NCBI GenBank assembly: GCA_029237695.1
Contig: CM055267.1
Location: 12,117,043 to 12,181,042 of the forward strand
Direction of reading: 5' to 3'
Source of the DNA: Conchocele bisecta
Taxonomy: Eukaryota > Mollusca > Bivalvia > Lucinida > Thyasiridae
DNA: 64,000 bases
In this document: positions 55,646-64,000 of the stretch, in pieces
Numbering within the stretch: the first letter of the stretch is position 1
How the letters are laid out: each line of letters starts with the position of its first letter
Position numbers and translations under genes: made by a program
The notes under the pieces: model-generated
Databases searched by the model: none
What the model was told of the DNA's origin: nothing
The model's input: only the letters and a program-made list of their open reading frames with translations

Positions 55646-58561
55646 AGCCAGGTTTTTTAAAAAAAAATCCAGGCTATTGGATTGGCGAAAGCCGGGGCGG
55701 GCGGCGTCCACAATCAATGTTAAGTTTTCGTGTTTGAGTCCATTTCTTTGTTACTGTACCACCTAGGACCACCAAACTTTCACAGCTTCATAATCAATGG
55801 GTGCCCACCACATATTACTATCCAACATGTTACTCTTTTTTTAACTTGACCCATTTTTTCCGCGCAGTCGACTTAGCCATTTTCAATGTTAAGTTTTCGC
55901 GTTTACAATGTTAAGTTTTCGTGTTTGAGTCCATTTCTTTGTTACTGTACCACCTAGGACCACCAAACTTTCACAGCTTCATAATCAAGGGGTGCCCACC
56001 ACATATTACTATCCAACATGTTACTTTTTTTTTTAACTTGACCCATTTTTTCCGCGCAGTCGACTTAGCCATTTTCAATGTTAAGTTTTCGCGTTTAATG
56101 TTAAGTTTTCGTGTTTAAGTCCATTTCTTTGGTACTGTACCACCTAGGACCACCAAACTTTCACAGCTTCATAACCAAGGGGTGCCTACCACATAAAACT
56201 ATTCAACATGTGACCATTTTTAGCCAGGTTTTTTTTAAAAAAAATCCAGGCTATTGGATTGGCGAAAGCCGGGCGGGCGGGCGGCGGGCGGGCGGGCGGT
56301 GGCGGAGGGCGCGGGTGGCGTCCACAATCAATGTTAAGTTTTCGTGTTTGAGTCCATTTCTTTGTTACTGTACCACCTAGGACCACCAAACTTTCACAGC
56401 TTCATAATCAAGGGGTGCCCACCACATATCACTATCCAACATGTTACTTTTTTTTTAATTTCACCCATTTTTTCCGCGTAGTCGACTTAGCCATTTTCAA
56501 TGTTAAGTTTTCGCGTTTACAATGTTAGTTTTCGTGTTTAAGTCCATTTCTTTGGTATTGTACCACCTAGGACCACCAAACTTTCACAGCTTCATAATCA
56601 AGGGGTACCCACCACATATCACTATCCAACATGTTACTTTTTTTTTAACTTGACCCATTTTTTCCGCGCAGTCGACTTAGCCATTTTCAATGTTAAGTTT
56701 TCGCGTTTACAATGTTAAGTTTTCGTGTTTAAGTCCATTTCTTTGGTACTGTACCACCTAGGACCACCAAACTTTCACAGCTTCATAACCAAGGGGTGCC
56801 TACCACATACAACTATCCAACATGTGACCATTTTTTTACCTTCACCTATTATTTCTACGTAATTGACTTAGCCATTTTCAACGTTAACTTTTTAACGTAC
56901 GTCTGGTTAAAGTTTTTTGGTTAAAACTTTTTTGTTATACTATATCTCTGCAACTGCTTCGCCTATGACCTTGAAACTTCACATGGGTGTTTATCATCAT
57001 CCATATTTTCATTCTAACCCCCAACCGTGCGGCCCCTGTGCCCAATGTCAAGGTCAAATTACTTTGAATTTTTTTTGTTAAAGTTTTTTCGTGTACTATA
57101 TCTCTGCAACTGCTTCACCCAATACCTTCATACTTCACATGGGTGTTTATCATCATTGTCACACCTGCTTGCGGAAAGCGCGATCCTGTGCCCAATGTCA
57201 AGGTCAAATTACTTTGAATTTTTTTGTTAAAGTTTTTTCGTGTACTATATCTCTGCAACTGCTTCACCCAATACCTTGATACTTCACATGGGTGTTTATC
57301 ATCATTGTCGCACCTGCTTGCGGAAAGCGCGATTCTGTGCCCAATGTCAAGGTCAAATTACTTTGAATTTTTTTGTTAAAGTATTTTTGTGTACTATATC
57401 TCTGCAACTGCTTCACCCAATACCTTGATACTTCACATGGGTGTTTATCATCATTGTCGCACCTGCTTGCGGAAAGCGCGATCCTGTGCCCAATGTCAAG
57501 GTCAAATTACTTTAATTTTTTTGTTAAAGTTTTTTCGTGTACTATATCTCTGCAACTGCTTCACCCAATACCTTGATACTTCACATGGGTGTTTATCATC
57601 ATTGTCGCACCTGCTTGCGGGAAAGCGCGATCCTGTGCCCAATGTCAAGGTCAAATACTTTGAATTTTTTTGTTAAAGTTAAGTTTTTTCGTGTACTATA
57701 TCTCTGCAACTGCTTCACCCAATACTTGATACTTCACATGGGTGTTTATCATATTGTTGCACCTGCTTGCGGAAAGCGCGATCCTGTGCCCAATGTCAAG
57801 GTCAAATTACTTTGAATTTATTTGTTAAATTTGTTTCGTGTACTATATCTCTGCAACTGCTTCACCCAATACCTTGATACTTCACATGGGTGTTTATCAT
57901 CATTGTCGCACCTGCTTGCGGAAAGCGCGATCCTGTGCCCTATGTCAAGTTCAAATTACTTTGAATTTTTTTGTTAAAGTTTTTTCGTGTACTATATCTC
58001 TGCAACTGCTTCACCCAGTACCTTGATACTTCACATGGGTGTTTATCATCATTGTCACACCTGCTTGCGGAAAGCGCGATATCGTCTGCATTTTGGCATA
58101 CGTCCGTCCGTGTGTCCGGTTAAAGTTTTTTGGTTAATGTTTTTCCATCTACTATATCTATTTTTTTAGTGTCCATGCCTCGCCCCAAGGCGCGACATGC
58201 AGGCCACGGCCATCTAGTCTACAAAAAGTGGGTATAATTATGTTATCCAAGTGTCTATGCTTGGAAAAAACCTGGCCTTCGTGGCTTTGCCTCGTTTCTT
58301 GTTTTTACCTTCACCTATTATTTCTACGTAATTGACTTACCCATTTTCAAGTTAACTTTTTAACGTACGTCTGGTTAAACTTTTTTGGTTAAAAGTTTTT
58401 CGTTATACTATATCTCTGCAACTGCTTCACCCATTACCTTGATACTTCACATGGGTGTTTATCATCATTGTCGCACCCGCTTGCAGAAAGCGCGATATCG
58501 TCGGCATTTTGGCATACGTTGGAAAAAACCTGGCCTTCGTGGCTTTGCCTCGTTTCTTGTT
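55646..58561 (+). mobile_element. Array element, family H (copy 2, outer)
   Basis: Same head and tail as 12632-14240: AGCCAGGTTTTTT with AAAAATCCAGGCT at the left, AAAAAACCTGGC, GGCTTTGCC and CTTGTT at the right. It contains a second complete H element (56222-58303). Monomer types and order match the first copy closely. Confidence 0.75.
56222..58303 (+). mobile_element. Array element, family H (copy 3), nested in copy 2
   Basis: The head lies at TGACCATTTTT and the tail is followed by TTTACCTTCACCTATTATTT. The uninterrupted monomer at about 13197-13225 reads TGACCATTTTTTTACCTTCA, so the element sits in that T run. A GC-rich (GGGC)n stretch (56274-56315) follows the head. About eight 149-bp monomers carry the G head sequence. 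Confidence 0.75.
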
Positions 58562-58616
58562 ATTATACTGAATTTATTATTTTGGCGGTGATAATGTAAT
58601 AAATTCAGTATAATAA
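58560..58616. repeat. 57-bp palindrome
   Basis: Arms TTATTATACTGAATTTATTA and TAATAAATTCAGTATAATAA are perfectly inverted around TTTTGGCGGTGATAATG-like centre sequence. Confidence 0.85.
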
Positions 58617-58762
58617 TTCTGCATACTTTTAATCATCAAATATATGCAGTTGTTAGTTTTATATGAAGTAATGCATTTCAGTAAAAATAAATGATTAATT
58701 CCTCAAAGTATACTTTGCTAGAAAAGTATACTTTGCAATGTTGGTGAAATCGGCTACAGGTG

Positions 58763-59261
58763 TCCGAGACGAGGATATTCGCATAGTCACGCCCATGTGA
58801 GATTTCCTTGTCTCACCCTACACGCGTGTGTCTCACATCTAGCAACGACAAATTGTCTAATAGCGCAATAGTATGGCTAATGTGGCTAATGTACACCATA
58901 CAATAATTAATACGTTTGATGTTTTTGTTTTTCAATGGTTGTTGACGTGTTTATTATCACGTCATAGCGTTTTGACGTTGTTTTAAGTTTGATGACGTCA
59001 GCAATGTTTGACGTACATTTTGGCGTCAGGGCTGAATGGTGATGGCCTTGAAGATTATTTTGATAATAATTTGTAAACGATCCACTGAACTGGCATTAGC
59101 GTCCAATTTGTGGGTGAAAACTTTGTTTTAACCCATTTGTTGATATGGCAAACCCGTTGGACGTATAAAAAATCGCATAAATTCAGAGAATAAAAAGTTG
59201 AGTCTTATTCTGGGTCAGATAAATATTTTAAGATTCGCAAATATGTTATATAAAGGGGCGA
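58763..59261. other. No gene seen
   Basis: Includes a phrase (CACGCCCATGTGAGATTTCC, TTGTCTCACCCTACACG) repeated at about 59405-59450, so part of a dispersed repeat. Otherwise nothing supported. Confidence 0.4.
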
Positions 59262-59372
59262 GAAAAAGTATCCATCATGTGCACTGGTGTGGGACAAGGA
59301 TATTCCACCCTCGGCAAGCCTCGTTTCTGACAACATTTTCTGGCCACTCGGGTGGAATATCCTTTTCTCGCA
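59262..59372. mobile_element. Palindromic MITE, shortened copy
   Basis: GACAAGGATATTCCACCCTC.. GGCAAGCCTCGTTTCTGACA, then CACTCGGGTGGAATATCCTT. It is the centre of the longer palindrome at 60308-60463. Confidence 0.65.
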
Positions 59373-60307
59373 TACCCAGAGTCCATTTCAATGTTATTTC
59401 CGAAGCCACGCCCATGTGGGATTTTTCTGTCTCACACGGCTATCTCACACGGCTAACATGTCACACACTGCCGGAACTACTTTTTGTGTATTGGCTTCCA
59501 AACGTCGTCTGCATTGTTTACAAACACACGCTCTCTACACAGTACTGTCAGTAGACAACAATGTCAACAACGTCGCTCTGGATTTGTTATGTAGGCTATT
59601 ATTTATTTCAGGTTTTATCCAGTTTTATCAAATTTGCGTAAATTTGTGGGACGAGTTGTGTAAGGGGCGTCTGTAAATCAGTTGGCCGAACATTATTATT
59701 AAAAAAAACACATGTAATTGACAGCAAACTATTTACCTCGTATGTTGTTGATTCTTCCCCAAACATATGTATAGTGACAGTTGATAGTGATTGGAATATT
59801 TGTTTAATAATCCAGTGAGCAAGAATTTCTTGAAAACGGCAATGTGTTGAAATGACAAATGTCCGTCGGAGTGAAACTTTCGGCGGACTGATATTTGCGT
59901 AATTGAAGACAGCGTCTCGGAATTGCAATAAATACTCAAAATAAAAACATAAAATGATTCTGTAAACATTATTGTACAAATTTGAATTGAGGATATATGG
60001 TCTATTTTCAATATTTATATGAGTTTGTCTCGTACTACGTCCTATTTATTTTGTGTATGTAGTAGTTGGGTTTACACATGATGTCATGGGCGTCTTCAGA
60101 CCGTATATTTAGTGGGCCGTTATGTGTTAAATGTTTCGATCCAATGTTGGAGACTCTAATTTGAGTTTACACCCATTTCTTGATACGGGTAATGCGATTG
60201 AGTGGTTGTATTGGATAGCATATAAAGTTAGTATTATACTATGGTGGTTCGTTGATGGCGTATTATGGCTAAACATGATTCTGGACTTAGTAGGTATGCG
60301 AGAAAAA

Positions 60308-60463
60308 GGTATTCCAGATATACTCCGGTGTGTGACTAAGGATATTCCACCCTCGTGGTCAGAATATGTCGTCAGAAACTCGGCAAAGCCTCGTTTCTGA
60401 CAACATATTCTGACCACTCGGGTGGAATATCCTTGTCACACACCGGAGTATATATGGAATACT
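60308..60463. mobile_element. Palindromic MITE, arms of about 70 bp
   Basis: GTATTCCAGATATACTCCGG, TGTGTGAC, AAGGATATTCCACCC and GGTCAGAATATGTCGTCAGA on the left are inverted on the right, closing CCGGAGTATATATGGAATAC. The centre is CTCGGCAAAGCCTCG. No coding capacity. The frames read through it are palindrome shadows. Confidence 0.8.
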
Positions 60464-61082
60464 CTTAGTCCCACACCAGTGCATATGAAGGATACTCTTA
60501 ATCCCAAATCAACATGCACATCTACGCAGTCTTATCAAGACCTACACATTTAGTCGTTTAATCACTAGGTCATTGCAGATCCTTACCAAAGAAAAAAAAC
60601 AAAGCAACTGATCAAAACTACACTGGACAAAAGTCTGATAAACCTCAATGTGTTATGATTGGTGTGCATGGGCATATCTACAAATCATACATTGTGCTGC
60701 ATACCACAGAGGTATTGGTGTTATACTGGCACAACCTGTGTGATTGAGTGCACACTTCGGTATACTGAAGTCAATAATATTGTCTACTACTATTTTGGTT
60801 TCTCAGAACAAGTCAATGTGACATCATACTCTTAACTTGTTTGATACATAACGTTAATAGTTCACAAGTAAACACGTTTGTTTGTATGTACGTCCATAAT
60901 ATTGTCTGAGTCATACATATGTATGTTGTAGTTTAATATATTCTGCTCTACTATCTCCTGATGGAATTTGTGTCTGTGAATCATAGAGACAATAATAATA
61001 ATGAAAATGCTGATTGAGTACACACTATTCACTGCTATTGTCCAGAATATTTAAACAAACGTCACGTACACGGTGTCCACCC
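60464..61082. other. No feature recognised
   Basis: Non-coding sequence with no clear repeat. Confidence 0.4.
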
Positions 61083-61088
61083 TTTATT
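61083..61088 (-). promoter_or_regulatory. Candidate polyadenylation signal AATAAA
   Basis: AATAAA on the minus strand, 52 bp after the stop of the frame at 61141-61587. On its own it would mean little. It is listed because it fits with the other gene-like marks there. Confidence 0.35.
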
Positions 61089-61140
61089 ATTAGTATTCTA
61101 TATCAAATACCAACTTCACCAAGATTCAGCCTAGTATAAC

Positions 61141-61587
61141 TTAGAACACCTGTGCGTGTTGCAATTTTAAAATTAGAGTCGTTGGTTCAAATTGTATGAT
61201 GAAATATTTGCAGCATTGGTGGAACATTGCTGGTGTTACAAGCATTCTGTTATGCCTCCCGATAACTTTTGCAAGTGAACCTTCAGGTTGGTTCACAAAT
61301 GTTTTCCGCCCATATTTTACTGCATAGCTATTCTCAAGGTAACAATTAAATAACCTGTACTCAAATTTTATAATGTCTGGACAAGATGTGTAGCTTCGCG
61401 CTGGTTTGTTGTCGTTATGTGATATGTGAGTGGTATAACATTTCCACACAACCTGTGATTGGTACAGCTGTCGGGCTTTGAGAGCTATAGCATGTAACAA
61501 GTGACAAAGTAATTCAGCTTGTGCCTTTGTAGTTTCTAATAAACAGAAATTTAATACAAATAAGAAACATTTTAATTTTGAAATCAT
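61141..61587 (-). CDS. Possible small secreted protein, 148 residues, unknown family
   Basis: I do not recognise this protein. The N terminus (MISKLKCFLFVLNFCLLETT, then KAQA) looks like a signal peptide with cleavage after residue 24. Six cysteines follow (28, 50, 69, 82, 125, 126), an even number, as in secreted disulfide-bonded proteins. The start codon has A at -3. It is preceded 56 bases upstream by a good minus-strand splice acceptor (TTTTCTTTATTTCAG, ending 61644), which would put it in the second exon of a gene with a non-coding first exon. AATAAA follows the stop by 52 bases. No array or MITE overlaps it. It could still be a chance frame. Nothing about function can be claimed. Confidence 0.4.
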   Translation of the reverse strand: MISKLKCFLFVLNFCLLETTKAQAELLCHLLHAIALKARQLYQSQVVWKCYTTHISHNDNKPARSYTSCPDIIKFEYRLFNCYLENSYAVKYGRKTFVNQPEGSLAKVIGRHNRMLVTPAMFHQCCKYFIIQFEPTTLILKLQHAQVF

Positions 61588-61726
61588 TGTTAATTTACGT
61601 GTGGATAGTTATCATCTGTATATTGACTAGTATCAAGCGGTGTCTGAAATAAAGAAAATTAAATAATGTATTGAGAGAGTTTGTGTTGTATATTAATTAT
61701 AATTCCTACTACATATTATTGGCAGC

Positions 61727-62010
61727 ATTTGGTGGTTGATTTTGAGCATACGTTTGGTAATTTAATGATCGGGATTCGTCCTGACCGGAGGGGGCGGCAG
61801 GTGGGAGCATACGATGGGTAATTTAACTTTTAACTATCAGGATTCATCCTAACCGGAGACGTGGTTTGCCCTCACATATGTCTTTGGCATTTTTGTATGT
61901 GACAGTTGAATCTGGTTATACCCCTTATTAAATATTTGATTGATCGAACACGTTAGCCCGACCTTAAATGACCTTAGCTGTTGATAGGCCGTTAAACACC
62001 AATACAATCA
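61727..62010 (+). mobile_element. Dispersed repeat R1, copy with SINE-like tail
   Basis: GGTAATTTAATGATCGGGAT, ACATATGTCTTTGGCATT, TGTGACAGTTGAATCTGGTT and ATACCCCTTATT, ending CTTAGCTGTTGATAGGCCGT and TAAACACCAATACAATC. Bases 61738-61800 and 61801-61850 hold two tries at the 5' part, so this copy is rearranged. Confidence 0.6.
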
Positions 62011-62295
62011 AATCATTGGCTGCATGTGTGCCACATCCGGACACATAGCAATAGTTCATACACAAAAAAACTTGAGAACAATTGAAATGTTAAATGTGAA
62101 AAAAAACAATAGTTACAAATATTAACATTTTAATTTATTTTATTTTTAGAGCCGGATGCATATAATGTTTGGACTGGTTCTGTGTGTCCGTCCAGCACAT
62201 TAAGAAATTTGCTTTTTCACACATTAACAAGTTTGCTGGAGTTTCTCAATTCTGTCATAACTTCTACAAATGCCACACATCCATGCTGCTCTTAA

Positions 62296-62798
62296 AGGTA
62301 CATGCCCACGCAGTAGGCACAAACTGTTCTTCATATCGGAGACATCATCTGAGACATTTTCTAGCAAAATAAACATTCATTCACCATTACCTACGTATTG
62401 ATTGGCAGTATTATACATTTTATATTAGATGTAAAATTTCCACACTGATAGCAGGGGCGATAACTGTGTTTCCTTAAAATGTTAACGGACATTACTATTT
62501 ATTATCTGTATTTATTTTTTGATGTGCAATGATCATACTTTATAATCTGTCAATAATATTATTTTTTCAGGTGACGCATTTAATTATTATAAATAACTGA
62601 ATAATATCATACCTCATTTGCATATAAAAATAGCCTTCTACCACCACGCGTCACAATCAGTAAAATAAATATTACTAAATGATTATGTCTCTATAGCGGG
62701 CACTTGTAATTTTTAGAACTGGTGCAATAGTGACATAATTATACACTTATTTAATTCCTATAAATAACATTTTGTGCCTACTGAGTGGGCATGTACCT
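62296..62798. mobile_element. TTAA-flanked MITE, full length
   Basis: AGGTACATGCCCACGCAGTA at the left with TTAA before it (62292-62295), and TACTGAGTGGGCATGTACCT at the right followed by CAAC, a changed TTAA. The internal sequence is in the opposite orientation to 7911-8394 and 43118-43525. Confidence 0.82.
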
Positions 62799-63139
62799 CA
62801 ACCGTAATATGGCCTTGGCCTTGGCCTTTTAACATGCACAACTTTGAACTTGTTCACACATCAAGAAGTTTGCCATTATTAAATGACTTTGTATATTAGT
62901 TGGGCGGTCAGGGGTATCTGTGAGCCCCTGCTCACTTGCTTAGTTTTATTGGACATGGTTATATAAAATATAGGATTTAAACATAGAATTGGGTTGGAAT
63001 TGTAAGGAATAAATGACATTTTGAAAGAATTTGTCTGGGATGTCAACTTTTAAAAGCCCAACGATACTGATTGAAGCCTTCCGACTTTCAGCCAGTATAG
63101 ATGAACTTTTAAAAATTTGCATCCACAATTAATTCTCCA
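62799..63139. repeat. Family M tail and unassigned sequence
   Basis: GTGAGCCCCTGCTCACTTGC followed by TTAGTT (62920-62946) is a family M 3' end. No head is found upstream. The remainder shows nothing I recognise. Confidence 0.45.
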
Positions 63140-63412
63140 TGGGTGGTTGGTTGGGCGAACGCGACGGTGTAAATTAACGGTAGGTGTTCCTTCTTATAGG
63201 AATCACAATTTGCCTGGTTTGGCCCTCCGGTACGTTTTTATCTGTGGCTCTTTTGTTACCTGGAAGTTTAGTTGGGTTATTGCCCATTATAAAAGTAGTA
63301 AGATTGTACTGGTCCTACTGCATTTGGGAGGGGGCCAAGTGATTCTTGTGTGGCGAGGACCCTGGCATCCGATCAGGATTATTCTGATTTCAGGGCTGAA
63401 TATATTGTTTTT
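63140..63412 (+). repeat. Dispersed repeat R1, diverged copy
   Basis: GGTTGGTTGGGCGAACGC.. GGTTTGGCCCTCCGGTACGT, GGGAGGGGGCCAAGTGATTC, TTCTGATTTCAGGGCTGAAT. Same word order as 41627-41895. Confidence 0.55.
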
Positions 63413-64000
63413 TGTCAAGCCTGCATGCGGAAAGCGAGACATAGTGATCACAATGACGTCTGGGTGTCCGTACATCCGCCCGGGCACATGAGAGGGCACT
63501 TGTTGGGTACAAAAGTAGCCAACAAATGCCCTCTCGGGTGCTGAGCAAGCTTTTTAGGGTTCTTACTGGGTAGGGTTAGGGTTAGTGTTGGGTATTTTTG
63601 GGTATTTGGGTATTAAACCCAACAAGTATCCATTCGTAGGAGCGTGCGTGCGTCCGTGCGTCAGTCCGTCCGTCCCGTCCGTCCGTCCGTCCGTCCGTCC
63701 GAAATATGCGTTAAAGTTTTTAAATACCTTATATCTCTGCAGTCCTAAGTCACATTGACTTGAAACTTCATATGCTTATTAGTCATCATCCATATATTCA
63801 TGTTGTATCCCACTCACGCGGCCCCTGTGCCAAAGGTCAATGTCAAATGTCGTAGAAGTTTGCGTTAAATTTTTATCAAAATTTGCGTTAAAGTTTTCAG
63901 ATGCCTACTATCTCTGTAACCGTAAGTGGGATTTGCTTTGGTCCACATGCCAAAGGTCAAGGTCAAATGACTTTGAAATTTGTGTTAACGTTTTTACATA
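63413..64000 (+). mobile_element. Array element, family G/M, cut by the window end
   Basis: The head GTCAAGCCTGCATGCGGAAA follows six T. Next comes an inverted insertion (63488-63541, GAGAGGGCACTTGTTGG and AACAAATGCCCTCTC), a GTCCGTCC run (63660-63702) and M-type monomers (TTAAAGTTTTTAAATACCTT, CATCATCCATATATTCATG, CCAAAGGTCAAGGTCAAATG). The 3' end is beyond the window. Confidence 0.6.

Larger units (their letters stand above)
55546..58762. mobile_element. 3.2-kb inverted-repeat element filled with arrays
   Basis: The first 58 bases (CACCTGTAGCCGATTTCA, then GCAAAGTATACTTTTCTAG and CAAAGTATACTTTGA) are repeated inverted at 58703-58762 with about two differences. The GCAAAGTATACTTT and AAAGTATACTTTG parts are themselves palindromic. 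The interior is nearly all family H array. A 57-bp palindrome at 58560-58616 is probably the original centre of the MITE into which H was inserted. Confidence 0.8.

Noticed and set aside
59198..59676. Two overlapping plus-strand frames of 118 and 129 residues
   Set aside because: They run across the palindromic MITE at 59262-59372. No start context, splice or family resemblance supports them.
61141..61587. Insulin-type peptide reading of the Cys-Cys pair
   Set aside because: Only six cysteines with spacing unlike insulin A and B chains. The downstream half lacks the two further A-chain cysteines.

Overview
The window is animal nuclear DNA, most likely from a bivalve mollusc. It has one spliced housekeeping gene with long introns, tRNA-derived SINEs, many short foldback transposons, and dozens of tandem-array repeats that each begin with a hairpin and end with another hairpin. 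The arrays resemble the 'pearl'/HINE (non-autonomous Helentron) elements described in bivalves. The bivalve assignment is inferred from repeat style and is not proven.

The only gene I can assemble with confidence is SAR1, the COPII coat GTPase, on the + strand. Its six coding exons (22818-22860, 25931-26050, 28235-28300, 28993-29096, 46366-46497, 51554-51670) have consensus GT/AG borders and compatible phases. They sum to 582 nt, giving 193 residues. The introns total about 28 kb and are almost wholly transposon. The fourth intron (17.3 kb) holds a 7.8 kb nested repeat stack, a broken copy of an invertebrate multicopy gene (39328-41376, minus strand) and a satellite of about 49 units of 35 bp (44208-45945). 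The fifth intron holds a Tc1/mariner element with a DD34E transposase inactivated by a 10-bp tandem duplication (47578-49167).

Upstream (1-22.8 kb): foldback MITEs, a SINE, a 3.3 kb inverted-repeat element, then an almost continuous pile of nested array elements from 6.6 to 22.4 kb. Downstream (51.7-64 kb): more MITEs, a 3.2 kb inverted-repeat element filled with arrays (55546-58762), two related palindromic elements, a possible small secreted-protein gene (61141-61587, minus strand), and further SINE-like and array repeats to the window end.

The most interesting signal is the array superfamily. Different families (called A to M here) have unrelated end sequences but the same architecture. 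The 5' end is a hairpin. Its first 8-10 bases recur inverted just inside the 3' end, followed by a short hairpin and the terminus CTTGTT or CTAGTT. Insertion is into T runs. The body is 1 to more than 10 monomers of about 150-430 bp. In most families the monomer carries TCAAGGTCA, the extended nuclear-receptor half-site, and one family carries the DR1 motif AGGTCAAAGGTCA. Several nested insertions can be read against intact copies of the same unit in this window, which fixes the element ends closely.
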